In this document: positions 35,906-47,100 of the stretch, one piece after another
Position numbering within the stretch: the first letter of the stretch is position 1
Layout: each line of letters opens with the position of its first letter
From: CAZUSO01 sp964622775
Lineage (GTDB): Bacteria; Bacteroidota; Bacteroidia; Chitinophagales; Chitinophagaceae
DNA length: 64,000 nt
Assembly: GCA_964622775.1 (NCBI GenBank)
Contig: CAZUSO010000005.1
Location: 1-64,000, forward strand
Direction: 5' to 3'
Made by a program: the position numbers and the translations under genes
The notes under the pieces: generated by a model
What the model was told of the DNA's origin: nothing
The model's database searches: none
Seen by the model: the letters and a program-made list of their open reading frames with translations, nothing else

Positions 35906-35943
35906 ATCTCCTGTATATGATTTTTATACAGGAGATTTTTTTG
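35906..35943 (+). terminator. Factor-independent terminator without an annotated gene
   Basis: atctcctgtat (35906-35916) pairs perfectly with atacaggagat (35926-35936), followed by six or seven T residues. It is oriented to end a plus-strand transcript, yet the preceding about 650 bp have no recognisable gene. Confidence 0.8.
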
Positions 35944-36135
35944 TTGCCAGCCATACTGCGGGTTGTCCCGGCTTTGGTTGAACAGCATACGGTAATTGGA
36001 AGCAGGCCGGCTGAAATCTTTGCTCATTTCTCCAGAAATTTTTTTGTTCATTTCCGAAAAATCCATTTACTTTGTTTTTGAAAGTACTTTTTTAAATAAA
36101 AAATTAAACGCTTTACATTATTAAACTGCTTACAG

Positions 36136-36426
36136 ATGACTTTTCAAAATAAAAGACTTGCCGCCATAGTAATTGCGGTAATAGTTTTATTATTGGTGCC
36201 TTTTACGGCTATGCAATTCAGCCATGAAGTGCATTGGACCCTCCCTGATTTTGCCGTTGCCGGAGGCTTGCTGCTGGGCGCCGGGCTATTGTGTGAGCTG
36301 GTTATGAGAAAGGTGAAACGAACCCGTTACCGGATAGCCATTTGCATGATTATCCTGGTCGCGTGCTTTCTGTTCTGGGCAGAGCTGGCCGTAGGCATTT
36401 TCGGTACGCCGTTCGCAGGGCATTAG
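36136..36426 (+). CDS. Small hypothetical membrane protein
   Basis: 96 residues with three hydrophobic helices (about 8-27, 38-58, 67-90) separated by short charged loops (RKVKRTRYR). The regular helix pattern and normal codon use suggest a real gene. I do not recognise the family. It precedes the Bat operon by about 180 bp and may not be part of it. Confidence 0.6.
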   Translation: MTFQNKRLAAIVIAVIVLLLVPFTAMQFSHEVHWTLPDFAVAGGLLLGAGLLCELVMRKVKRTRYRIAICMIILVACFLFWAELAVGIFGTPFAGH

Positions 36427-36609
36427 TATTCCGATACCGGATTAACCGCAGGTTAACCCATCCATTTCAAATTTTTAATTTGTTTAGCAAATAGATATGG
36501 ATATTTGTAACCACTAAAAAATACAGCTTATTCCATATATTTATACGCATTTTAACCCTCTTGATAAAGGATTTTAATTAACCCCAATTCTTTTTGCTAA
36601 AGAACAATT

Positions 36610-37623
36610 ATGGAATATCATGTCAGTTCCACTTCCGTGGACATCCGGGAACTCAACGATCGTATTCATGAAAGCAGCGCAATCATTGACCTGCTGAATC
36701 TGGAGCTCAACAAGGCTTTGGTCGGGCAAAAATATATGACGGAGCGGCTTCTGATCGGCTTGCTGACCCAGGGTCACATTTTGCTGGAAGGCGTTCCCGG
36801 GCTTGCCAAAACATTAGCTATCAAATCGCTGGCTTCAGCAATAGATGCTAAATTCAGCAGAATCCAGTTCACCCCGGATCTGTTGCCGGCGGATGTGATC
36901 GGCACCCTGATTTATAATCCGCAGGAGCATAAGTTTCAGGTAAAGCACGGCCCCATCTTTGCCAATTTTATCTTAGCCGATGAAATCAACCGCGCACCGG
37001 CAAAAGTACAAAGCGCCTTATTGGAAGCGATGCAGGAAAAGCAGGTAACTATCGGCGAAACGACCCACAAGCTCCAGGAACCTTTTCTGGTATTAGCTAC
37101 CCAAAATCCGATTGAGCAGGAAGGCACTTATGCATTGCCTGAGGCGCAGGTGGATCGTTTTTTACTGAAAGTGGTCATCTCCTATCCGGGAAAAGAGGAA
37201 GAACGTTTGATCATTCGTCAGAATCTTAATCCCGCCGGCTTGCAAAAAATAAATCCGGTTGCATCAAAGCAGGAGATTCTGAATGCACGGCAGTTAGTAC
37301 GTTCCATTTATATGGATGAAAAAATTGAGCAATACATTCTGGATATCGTATTTGCAACCCGTTTCCCGGATGAATACAAATTGCCCCGGCTGAAATCCCT
37401 GATCAGCTACGGAGGGTCACCACGCGCCAGCATCAGCCTTGCGCATGCCGCTAAGGCCTACGCCTATATCAAACGCCGCGGCTATGTGATACCGGAAGAT
37501 ATCCGGTCTGTGGCACACGATGTGCTGCGCCACCGCATTGGTATAACTTATGAAGCAGAAGCGGAAAACGTTACCAGCGAGCAGATTATTAATGAAATTC
37601 TGAACGTGGTGGAAGTTCCCTAA
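36610..37623 (+). CDS. MoxR-type AAA+ ATPase of a Bat operon
   Basis: 337 residues with the Walker A motif GVPGLAKT, the Walker B segment ILADEINRAPAKVQSALLEAMQE, and sensor regions LATQNPIEQEGTY and YGGSPRASISL. MoxR ATPases act as chaperones for partner VWA-domain proteins. It heads a same-strand run with a DUF58, a BatD-like and a VWA gene, the usual Bat gene set. ATG 36610 fits the conserved N-terminus. Confidence 0.93.
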   Translation: MEYHVSSTSVDIRELNDRIHESSAIIDLLNLELNKALVGQKYMTERLLIGLLTQGHILLEGVPGLAKTLAIKSLASAIDAKFSRIQFTPDLLPADVIGTLIYNPQEHKFQVKHGPIFANFILADEINRAPAKVQSALLEAMQEKQVTIGETTHKLQEPFLVLATQNPIEQEGTYALPEAQVDRFLLKVVISYPGKEEERLIIRQNLNPAGLQKINPVASKQEILNARQLVRSIYMDEKIEQYILDIVFATRFPDEYKLPRLKSLISYGGSPRASISLAHAAKAYAYIKRRGYVIPEDIRSVAHDVLRHRIGITYEAEAENVTSEQIINEILNVVEVP

Positions 37624-37688
37624 ATGTGTTGCAGAATGCGTACGGTTTCTTTTTTCATGCTTGCTAATCAAAAACAGGATAATTGTAA

Positions 37689-38561
37689 ATGATCTCCACC
37701 GCGGAAATCTTAAAAAAAGTCAGAAGGATTGAAATTAAAACGAAGGGCCTGAGCAGCCACGTTTTTTCAGGCGAATATCATTCCGCCTTTAAGGGAAGAG
37801 GAATGTCCTTCAGCGAAGTGCGGGAATACAGCCCTGGCGATGATGTGCGTACAATAGACTGGAATGTGACGGCAAGATTTTCCACACCATTTATCAAAGT
37901 TTTTGAGGAGGAACGGGAGCTTACGCTTATGCTGCTGGTTGACATCAGCAACAGTTCTCTGTTTGGAACACGCGGACAGATTAAGCGGGATATTATTACG
38001 GAGATTGCTGCGGTACTTTCTTTTTCGGCGATTACCAATAATGACAAGGTGGGCGTTATCTTTTTTAGTGATCAGGTGGATAAATACATTCCGCCTAAGA
38101 AAGGGAAGTCGCATGTGTTACGCATCATCCGGGAGATGATTACGATTCAGGCCCGGCAAAAATCCGTTACGGATATTGGAGCATGTCTCCGGTTTTTTAA
38201 TAACGCTTCCCGGAAAAGAACCATTGCTTTTTTACTGAGTGATTTCATCAGCGCACCTTATCAGGACAGCCTGAGACTGACTGCCCGGCGTCATGATCTG
38301 GTGGGCATCCAGGTTTACGATCCTGCGGATAAGGAACTGCCCCGCGTCGGCCTTATCCGGGTACAGGATAGCGAAACCGGTGATATACGCTGGATGGACA
38401 CTTTCGATAAAAGGCTTCGCAAGCACTACTCAGCTTCGTTTATGGCGCATCAGCAATACAGTGTTCAGGCGTTTCATAAAGCCGGTGCGGATATGATAGC
38501 TATACAAACCGGAGAGGATTACGTAAAAGCGTTGCAGGGATTTTTTATTGGACGGGGTTAA
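37689..38561 (+). CDS. DUF58 family protein
   Basis: 290 residues. The DUF58 core SEVREYSPGDDVRTIDWNVT is followed by a VWA-like fold (LLVDISNSSLFGTRG, IGVIFFSDQVD-type strand). It probably partners the MoxR ATPase encoded 65 bp upstream. The precise function of DUF58 proteins is not established; a role in envelope stress or complex assembly is inferred from context. Confidence 0.9.
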   Translation: MISTAEILKKVRRIEIKTKGLSSHVFSGEYHSAFKGRGMSFSEVREYSPGDDVRTIDWNVTARFSTPFIKVFEEERELTLMLLVDISNSSLFGTRGQIKRDIITEIAAVLSFSAITNNDKVGVIFFSDQVDKYIPPKKGKSHVLRIIREMITIQARQKSVTDIGACLRFFNNASRKRTIAFLLSDFISAPYQDSLRLTARRHDLVGIQVYDPADKELPRVGLIRVQDSETGDIRWMDTFDKRLRKHYSASFMAHQQYSVQAFHKAGADMIAIQTGEDYVKALQGFFIGRG

Positions 38562-38594
38562 AGCATATTACATGAAGGAAGGAGAAACTCATTG

Positions 38595-39563
38595 ATGAAA
38601 CGATTTTTTTTAAAGCGCATATTATTCGTCTTACTGCCGGCGACAGGGTTCATGCCGGCAATAGCTCAGCTGCCGGAGGTATCGGTAACTCTGAGTAATC
38701 AGCATATCGTTATCGGGGACCAGGTGCCTTTGACTTTAAAGATGCAGCATATGCCGCAAAACGGCAAGGTGCGCTGGCCCTCAGTTCCCGACAGCATTAA
38801 AGGCTGGGAAGTGGTAGATAGCGGGAAGATCGATACGATTCGAAATGCCGGTATGATGGCGCTTCAACAACAATTGATCATTACCTCTTTCGATTCGGGC
38901 AGCCATAATATTCCGGCACTGGAGTTTCGGTATGCCGCTGGCAACCGGCCGGAACAATCCATCCTAAGCCAGCCCCTCAGCCTGATGGTGAATACCATAC
39001 CGGTTGATACCGCTCAGCCGTTTAAGCCTATTAAGGATATTGTGGCCGTTGAGCAACCGGGTTTTTTAAATAAAGCGATCAATTTGATTTCATCCAATAA
39101 ATCGCTGGTCCTTTGGGTGATTTTTGGTTTGCTGATATTAGGAGCGCTGGCTTATTTTTTATTCTACAGAAAAAAAACAAAAGATACGCCGTCCCGGCTG
39201 GAAACGCCATATGAAAGATCTTTACGCTTGCTGAAGGAACTGGAAGCGAAGCAATATTATTCACAGGGAAAAATCAAGGAGCATTATTCCTTGTTAAGCG
39301 ATATTATCCGAACATATTTAGACGAACGTTTTGGCATGTCAGCCATGGAGCAAACGACGGATGAATTGCTGGCATCGGTGAAACGTAATTTGGATCTGAG
39401 AAAGGTCAGGCCTGAGCTGAAGCGGCTGCTGCGTACTGCAGACCTGGCTAAATTTGCAAAGGCCAATCCTTTGCCTGAAGAACATAAGGCTTGTTTTGAC
39501 GCGGCTTTTACCATTATTAATAAAACCAAACCTGTAGTAACCACGCCCGAAAGTGATCAATAA
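38595..39563 (+). CDS. BatD/DUF4381-like membrane protein
   Basis: 322 residues. A signal peptide (ends PAIAQ) leads into a periplasmic Ig-like beta domain (about 28-135), one membrane helix (about 170-192) and a cytoplasmic helical region (about 205-305; EHYSLLSDIIRTYLDERFG). This layout matches the protein usually found between DUF58 and BatA genes in Bacteroidota. The start is the ATG at 38595, preceded by gaaggaaggag, one of the best ribosome binding sites in the window. Its end overlaps the next gene by 11 bp. Confidence 0.75.
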   Translation: MKRFFLKRILFVLLPATGFMPAIAQLPEVSVTLSNQHIVIGDQVPLTLKMQHMPQNGKVRWPSVPDSIKGWEVVDSGKIDTIRNAGMMALQQQLIITSFDSGSHNIPALEFRYAAGNRPEQSILSQPLSLMVNTIPVDTAQPFKPIKDIVAVEQPGFLNKAINLISSNKSLVLWVIFGLLILGALAYFLFYRKKTKDTPSRLETPYERSLRLLKELEAKQYYSQGKIKEHYSLLSDIIRTYLDERFGMSAMEQTTDELLASVKRNLDLRKVRPELKRLLRTADLAKFAKANPLPEEHKACFDAAFTIINKTKPVVTTPESDQ

Positions 39564-40566
39564 TTTTTTAGAACGATACCATTTATTGCTGAAGCATCCA
39601 CAGTTTTTGTGGCTGTTATTGTTAGTGCCTTTGCTAATCGGCTGGTCGCTTTACCGGAATAAAAACCGCGCTATCGTCTGGCGGGTATCTACAACGGAAG
39701 CACTTCGTAAATTTCCGGTTCCTCTTAAAGTAAAATGGCGCCCGCTTTTGCAGATGCTGAATGCATTGACATTAGTATGTATTATCATAGCGCTTGCCCG
39801 GCCGCAAAGAACAAATGTCAGTGAAAGCATAGACAGTAATGGTATTGATATCGTGTTAAGCTTAGATATTTCCGGGAGCATGCTTGCCGAGGATTTTAAG
39901 CCCAACCGGCTGGAAGCAGCTAAAAGAACTGCGGCAAAATTTGTTTTGGAACGACCTGCAGACCGGATCGGGGTGGTCATTTTTTCGGGTGAAAGCTTTA
40001 CGCTTTGCCCGGTTACTATTGACCATAACGTAGTCAATGAGCAGTTAAACGGCATTCAAAGCGGCATGTTGCAGGACGGTACGGCCATAGGAATGGGGCT
40101 GGCTACTGCGGTTGATAAGCTGCGGGATGCTAAAGGCAAAAGCCGGGTGGTGGTTTTGATGACGGATGGCGTAAACAATACCGGTCTGATTGACCCGCAA
40201 ACGGCATTGGAAATTGCTAAAGCATTTAAGATTCGCGTTTATACCATTGGGGTGGGGACGCACGGGGAGGCGCTTTACCCGATTCAAACGCCCTACGGTA
40301 CTCAAAAAAAGATGCTGCCGGTGCAGATTGATGAGCCGCTGCTACGGCAAATTTCAAAGGAAACAGGAGGCCGTTATTATCGGGCAACTGATAATACATC
40401 GCTTCAGCATATTTATGATGAAATTAATCAGTTAGAAAAAACAAAGGTTGAAGTAAACGCCTATAAGCAATATTCCGAGGCCTTTTTCCCCTTTGCTTTT
40501 GCAGCGATTGCGCTGCTGATGCTGGAGCTGCTTTTGCGCTATACCTATTTTAAATCGCTTCCGTAA
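39553..40566 (+). CDS. batA: BatA-like VWA-domain membrane protein
   Basis: 337 residues. Two N-terminal membrane helices (about 15-30, 55-75) are followed by a von Willebrand A domain (about 90-290) with an intact MIDAS: LSLDISGSM, the Thr of LQDGTAIGMG and MTDGVNNTG. A C-terminal helix follows (about 308-330). It starts at GTG 39553 inside the preceding gene, implying translational coupling. BatA is linked to oxygen and stress tolerance in Bacteroides. batB, the TPR batC and later bat genes, which often follow, are absent; the operon ends here. Confidence 0.88.
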   Translation: MINNFLERYHLLLKHPQFLWLLLLVPLLIGWSLYRNKNRAIVWRVSTTEALRKFPVPLKVKWRPLLQMLNALTLVCIIIALARPQRTNVSESIDSNGIDIVLSLDISGSMLAEDFKPNRLEAAKRTAAKFVLERPADRIGVVIFSGESFTLCPVTIDHNVVNEQLNGIQSGMLQDGTAIGMGLATAVDKLRDAKGKSRVVVLMTDGVNNTGLIDPQTALEIAKAFKIRVYTIGVGTHGEALYPIQTPYGTQKKMLPVQIDEPLLRQISKETGGRYYRATDNTSLQHIYDEINQLEKTKVEVNAYKQYSEAFFPFAFAAIALLMLELLLRYTYFKSLP

Positions 40567-41148
40567 AACATATATTGTTATAGTCGGGAACGGGAAGTTG
40601 TCTCCCCTCAGTGTACAGATCTGGCAGGATGTAATCAGGGGCGCCGTAAAATGGATATTACTTTTGTTTTGATCTGAGCTTTTGTCGCGTAGCAAAACAA
40701 AAACCATGATACAAAACACGGTACAGAGCCTAAAAGCAAATTCCCTTAGGAAAATTTGACAAAAACATTGGCAAAAAAATCGAAATGGGGTAACTGTTTT
40801 GACGTGTTTACTATGGCTGGGAATAAAGTCCCATCATATTGTCTCATTTTTAGCGCTAATAATTGAAGTGTAAAAGCGGTGAAAAATGTATATAAAATCA
40901 TACAATTCTACGGTATATTTGAATCCCGGAATGTATTAATATTCTTCCATTTTTTACCCTGAAAATACCCTGAAAATGTATTCCTCTAAAGGTAAGATGT
41001 TGGTCATCATGATTTTTGGGGAAAAGAAAAACCGGGTACATATAAAATGGCATTTATAAACTATTTGATCAAAATGTAAAATTGTATTTCAATCATGTAA
41101 AATAACAAATATATTTCATAATTTCCCCATCAAATAATCCGGCAAATT
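40567..41148. other. AT-rich intergenic region before the giant adhesin
   Basis: No gene. It holds a weak AT hairpin (40662-40702, ttttgttttg/caaaacaaaa) that may end the Bat transcript, and two tandem copies of taccctgaaaa (40955-40976). The final 100 bp are strongly AT-rich and probably hold the adhesin promoter, but no consensus element is clear. Confidence 0.5.
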
Positions 41149-44100
41149 ATGCAAAAGAACAATACGCTTTTCCTGCCCTGGTGTTTATTCTTTGTTTTTG
41201 TAGCTCATATAGCTTTGGCTCAGCCTGTAAATGATGATTGTAATAACGCCGCTGTCATCAATATACCGGATAATGGGTATGGTATTGGTACCTTTCAGTC
41301 ATCCAGCGCTGACCTGACCAATGCTACCGTTCAGCCGGGAGAAACATTTGCACCGGCAATATTTGTTGCAGCCCAAAACCAGAAATCGGTATGGTATAAA
41401 TTTACATTACCAACTTCAAGGAAAGTAACCGTAGCCCTGGCGCAACAGGGCACGACAATTACTGCCGGTGATGTGGGCTTTACCGTCTATAAAACCAGCA
41501 ACTGCCTTCCCGGGAATATCAACCTCAGCACACAGCTTACGCCTATCATTACGTTTGGCAACAGCTTTCATCCCTGCGTAACGCCTGGTGAATATTTAAT
41601 TCAGGTTTCTTCCACTATGGCCGCAAACGGGCCGGTGTATATTGAAATAACCACCGATGATGCCGAAGCGGAGTACGATCATCCTGCAACGGCTTACGAG
41701 TTCGGTGCGCTTACGCAATGGACTCAGCATATTGATTACTGGGTACAATGTCAGTCGCTGGAAAATAATGAGGAAGTGTGCAGCGGCCTGGGTACTCCGC
41801 AGCAATACAATAAGTCCACCTGGCATACTTTTATCACGCCATCCTACTTTGACTATGTTGCCGTCATGTTTTCGGGTACTTATTACTGGAATAACGGAGG
41901 GGACAGGGTGATTGGCTATAAATTATATGAGGGTGATGCCGTGGCTGATCCGAATGGGCTGACATTAATAGACGGTTGTGACTCGTTTGTATCTAATGGC
42001 TATAATGCAGACTACAGGAAGTATGGCTGCGGGGTGTTAAGCCCCAATACCCCTTACACCATAGAGCTCTTTTTTGATACGACATTTCGCGAGGAATCCG
42101 TAAGGCTGGCTATTGCTTATGAAGGAACAGATACTACGCACGCACCGGTTCCGGTATTATCGCAGGTGCCTGCCGGTAATCAGTTGGGTGTGTTGCCGGA
42201 TAACACCGCTGTTGCCGGCAGCGATTACTTTGCCTGCAACAGTCGTCATGTATTGCACCCCTGTGGAGACGCCCTCCCCGATACGGGTTTCTTATTCGAT
42301 AACAAGCATTATAATCTGAGTACATTTTATACGTTTGAGATAAGCACTATTTCCAATCTTACAATAAATTCCGATGTGGGGTGTTATGACAACGCTGTAA
42401 TAAGTCTGTACCAGGGTGATCTGAATGCTGATTGTAATACACCCTCCAATGCCAGCCTGATCGCCCGAAGCATTAATAGCTTATCCCGGTATTGCCTGGA
42501 TCCGGGAATTTATACTTTACAGTTTTCAGGTCGGGATACATTTGCAAACAGCACTTCTTATCTTTTAAAAAATTATGGAAATCTTGGCGGAATCAGCCGG
42601 CAATGCCTGTTTGGCAATCTCGGTAACCGGCTTGATATATCCGTTTTAGCAGAACCTGTTTTAACCGGCAATATATTTTCCTTGTCAGCATCGGGCGCTT
42701 ATGATGACATTAATAATATGCAGCCGCTGGACTGGAATACGGAATACCCGGCGCAACCCGATACTTTTGGCTGTGGCTATACGGTATTGCCCGACACTAT
42801 TATAAACAGTTGCATTTCGTATGCTCCTGCACGGGTTATGTACCGGGAGTTTAGTGTGGCAGACAGCGGCACATTGAGCTTGTCAGGCCTCAATAACAAT
42901 TGGAGCAGTAATTGGGGTACTTCCGTGTATTATCAATTATATGCAGGAGATGCAAATGCTTTGGCAACAGTGCAGGGTGTAAACGGCTACCCCGACAGTA
43001 TCACGGGTCTGAGTCCTTATGCTCCGTGTATGACCGCTGTGCAATGCTCTGGTAATAATAATGTTTGCCTGGAACCCGGCACCTACACCTTTGCCACGTT
43101 AGGGAATGAATCCGAGCAGTTGGTGGGCTGGGGTAATCAGCCAACATTACAATTCAACGATATTACCACACAACATTATAACCAGGCTACGGTACAGGAT
43201 ATGGGTAGCGTTATAGATATAGTCGGAGGAGAAACCGGTACGGTATATAGCGATGAAGACTGGTTTTCCTGTAAAGACAATGCTGTAACCATTGACGGCA
43301 TTGCCCCCTGTAACAATGCTACCAAAGCCATTTACCGTCAGTTTTATCTCAGCCAGCCGGCTATGGTTCAAATTGTCAGAACCGGTTACACTTGTAATGA
43401 TGCAGGGGCCAGTATGTCTTTATACAGCGGGCAGATGAGCGAAACAGGTACTGCCGGACTAACTTCCGTATGGCCTTGCTTTGGCAATAGTGGTAGCACG
43501 GCCCCCTGTGAGACCTTGCCGGCGGGGTGGTACACCGTGGTAGATTATGCCACGGGACCGACTTTTGGTAATAACTTCCAGGATAATAATGGGGGTAATG
43601 GAGGTAATGTGAGCAAGCGCAGCCGCTTTAGTATCAATATCACTGTGGATTGCGAGGGGCCGCAATACAACAGACCCTATAAGGCAGCAACCGACAACGG
43701 TAATCCTTTCTTAGTGGAATGGAATGCCGCCGCGGATACCGGAGCCTATCCCGTAACGAGCAACCTGGTGCAATTGCCTATTGAACATTTTAACTGCACT
43801 ATAGATACGCCGTTCAGTCAGCACCCTGTTGAGGCTTGCAATGTGGCCAGCAACCGGGTGGCGTATTATGTGTTTGAGCTTACACAGGAAAGTTTTATAC
43901 AAATCAATACCGGTTTCCATTGGAGCAAAGTGTATCCTTTTGATGTGCGCACGGACTCTCTTCAGATGCTGAGTTCCGACCCTGTTCAGCCATGTATCAA
44001 TACCCTGTATCATATAGAGATTTGTAAAGCGCAGCCCGGCGTATATACCTTAGTGCTATTTGCCAATGATAATGATCGCTGTAGCAGCGTGACGCCAGAT

Positions 44101-47100
44101 ATCTATATTGACAAGGTGGGCACATCACGTTTTGATTTTGCCCGTAATGCCTATGATTTTGGCATTATCCCCGGTGACAGCACTTATTACTACGGAGCAG
44201 TGGGCGATGTAAATCCCCTGGATTCCGGCAGGGAACCCAGCAATGATTTCTTCTATTGTACTACCGGCGCTGCTGAAACCGATCCTACCGATGGCTCCTG
44301 TGGCGTAGATTATAATCCGGGAATTTATAATCCCGGTGTCAACAATAATCTCTACACCTCAACTACACCGGAAGGCTGGTATGAATACTATGCATCCCGT
44401 CGTAACCTGTGGTACACTTTCGTTATAGATCAGCCGGGATGGGTATATGTAAAAGTGGAGAACCAATCTCCCGGAGGTACCAACCTGAATTTTACAGTGT
44501 ATAAAAGTGATGTGAACGGTACCTTACCTTTCTCCACGGTAGTCAGCAGTGGACAGGTGGATTCTACTATTGACCAGGGACTGGAATATATTGGTAAAAA
44601 TGTACAATCGAGTTATTGCAGCGGACCGGAAACAATCAGTTTTTACAGAAACCCCTGTGATCCGGCACCTGCAGCGCGGTATTATGTAGTGGTAGATAAC
44701 AGGGGATACAATTATTCGGGAAATCCACACATCATGATTCCCAGCCGGCAGGTGGAAGTATCCGTGCTGTTAGATACCGTTAACGCTATCGGAACCCTGC
44801 ATGATCATTATAGTACTGCCTATGATTTCGGCACGATAGGTATCGGAAGCTATACAGGAGGAGAGGATAACTATACCTGTGCTACGGCAGATCTTACCGA
44901 CCCTGTATATAGCTATGGTTATTGCGCACAAAAAACATTATGGTATAAGTTTACGGTGGAAGAAGGCGTGAGCGGACATGTAAACTATCGTATGCGGTTA
45001 GACAGCGCCAACTACTATTATGGTTATGACAATATTCAGTTGTTTGAATCGATCATACCGGGAGATTCCACTTCCAATGGCTTGTCATTCATACCTTATG
45101 CTTCTCCTTATTATGGAGACGGAAGTTATTGGAGCAGCAATTGCATTACACCGGGCACGTATTACCTTTTGCTCACGGGCTGCAACCGCCTGGATGAGGA
45201 TGTATATCCGGAGATCATGATTACGGCAGATGCCGGCGATTACTGTTCGGCGCCGGTTCCCGCATCGCTATCCGGCACGGGAAATACTACTGCAAGTGTG
45301 ATCATTGACTGCCATACCATTGGTACGGATTACGGGGAATTCGGCTCCGTGCTTACCTGCCCGGAAGGAGGCCTGACAGCAGATTATAAATCTTCCTGGT
45401 TCAGGATAGATGTAACGGGCACCGATACGCTGGACGTGACCACCTATCTGACGGAAGACGTAGATAATATCTACCCGGCACAGATAAAATACCGGATGAT
45501 GACCGGCGATTGCAGCGCTATGCAGGAGCAAAGCTGTGTGCTGGATGCGCTTACGCAAAATACCTATAAATGCTTAGCTCCGGGCATCAGCTATTATATA
45601 CAGGTATTTACTCCCGCCACTTACGGTCAGAACAATAATACTACGGGAAGTATTACCCTGAACCTGGACGCCGTTGTGCATCAGGATACTTGTGCGCCGC
45701 TCAACAATTGCCTGGCGACTGCCAATTTCTTACCACAGTTTGATTGCAACCAAAGCGATTCGGTGCAGATGGTCAATTATTCCACTTACGGTTCAGGCAT
45801 CACATATTTATGGGATTTCGGCTATGACGGGCAAACTTCGGAAGCCGTATCTCCACAGTTTTATTACCCGGAACTGGCAGGTGATGCCACCTATACCATC
45901 ATGCTTACTGTAACCAACACGACCTGTGGAGCATCTAATTTTGCCGTTCAAACGATTACGATCCCCGGCAGGCCTCAGTTGAATTTGGGTAATGATACCG
46001 TGATCTGCGATCCTGCCGCTACGCTTACCCTGGATGCTACCACATTTGAAGACGCCGTTTATGCATGGCAGGACGGAAGTACAGACCCGACCTATACCAT
46101 CAACACAACGGGTGATAACCAGGCTTCTGTAACGGTAAGCTACAACGGCTGCTCCAAAGCCGATACCATTAACGTATATATCAGCCCGATGGTGCCTGCG
46201 GTAAATTATATTACCATGTGTGATGTAGATTCGATAGCATTAAACGCATATTTTGACGGTGCTGCTTATCTTTGGAATAACGGCAGCACTGCCACGTCGG
46301 TATGGGTTTATGGACAGGGTACTTTCTGGGTACAGAAAACTTTGAACGGCTGCATGGTTACGGATTCGTTTTATGTGACATCGCCGGAACTGATATTACC
46401 TCTCGGTAATGATACTACTATGTGTATGCCGGGTTCGCTGATGCTGAATGCCATGATGGAGGGTGCAGACGCTTACTCCTGGCAGGACGGCAGCAGCGGC
46501 AGCCAGTATGAAGTTACTGTGCCGGGCGAATACTCCGTGCAGATCACCATAGACGGTTGTTATGTGTATGATACCTTACAGGTCACCGGTATCAATCCGC
46601 AGGCAACAGAGATTACCCAAGCTATTTGTGCCGGCGACACGTTTCAGGGCTATACCTCAGCGGGTACTTATGTAGATACATTTATTGGCATCGCCGGATG
46701 CGACAGTATTCAAACGCTTTATCTGACTGTAAATGAACCGGATAACATTACGATTACTCAAAGTATTTGCGAAGGCGAAAGCTATTTGGGCTATGCTACA
46801 TCCGGTACTTACACAGATACCTTTACGAACCTCATCGGCTGTGACAGTATAATAAACCTTAACCTGACGGTAAACCCTGTTCTGATGGCAACGGTTACGC
46901 TAACCAAATGCAGCAATGAAATACCTTTTGCCTGGAATGGCCAGGCCATCAGCACGGCAGGTGCCGGCATCGCCACATATACCACACCTTCACTGATTAC
47001 CGGCTGCGACAGTACGACTACCCTGAATGTAGTGGAAAACCCAACAGTAAGTACGGACTGGTACGATACGGTTTGTTCCAATCAAATCCCATATATCTTT

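Larger units (their letters stand above)
35257..36135. other. Gene-poor region with hairpin repeats
   Basis: No gene I can support. Several short open frames overlap here but are low complexity and unlike known families. Features present: aatcccgaagggatgacaat near 35611, a REP-like hairpin at 35705-35731, and a plus-strand terminator at 35906-35943 with no gene before it. Confidence 0.55.

Noticed and set aside
35275..36081. Several overlapping short frames in the gene-poor region
   Set aside because: They overlap one another and hairpin repeats, and show no conserved segments or credible start sites.
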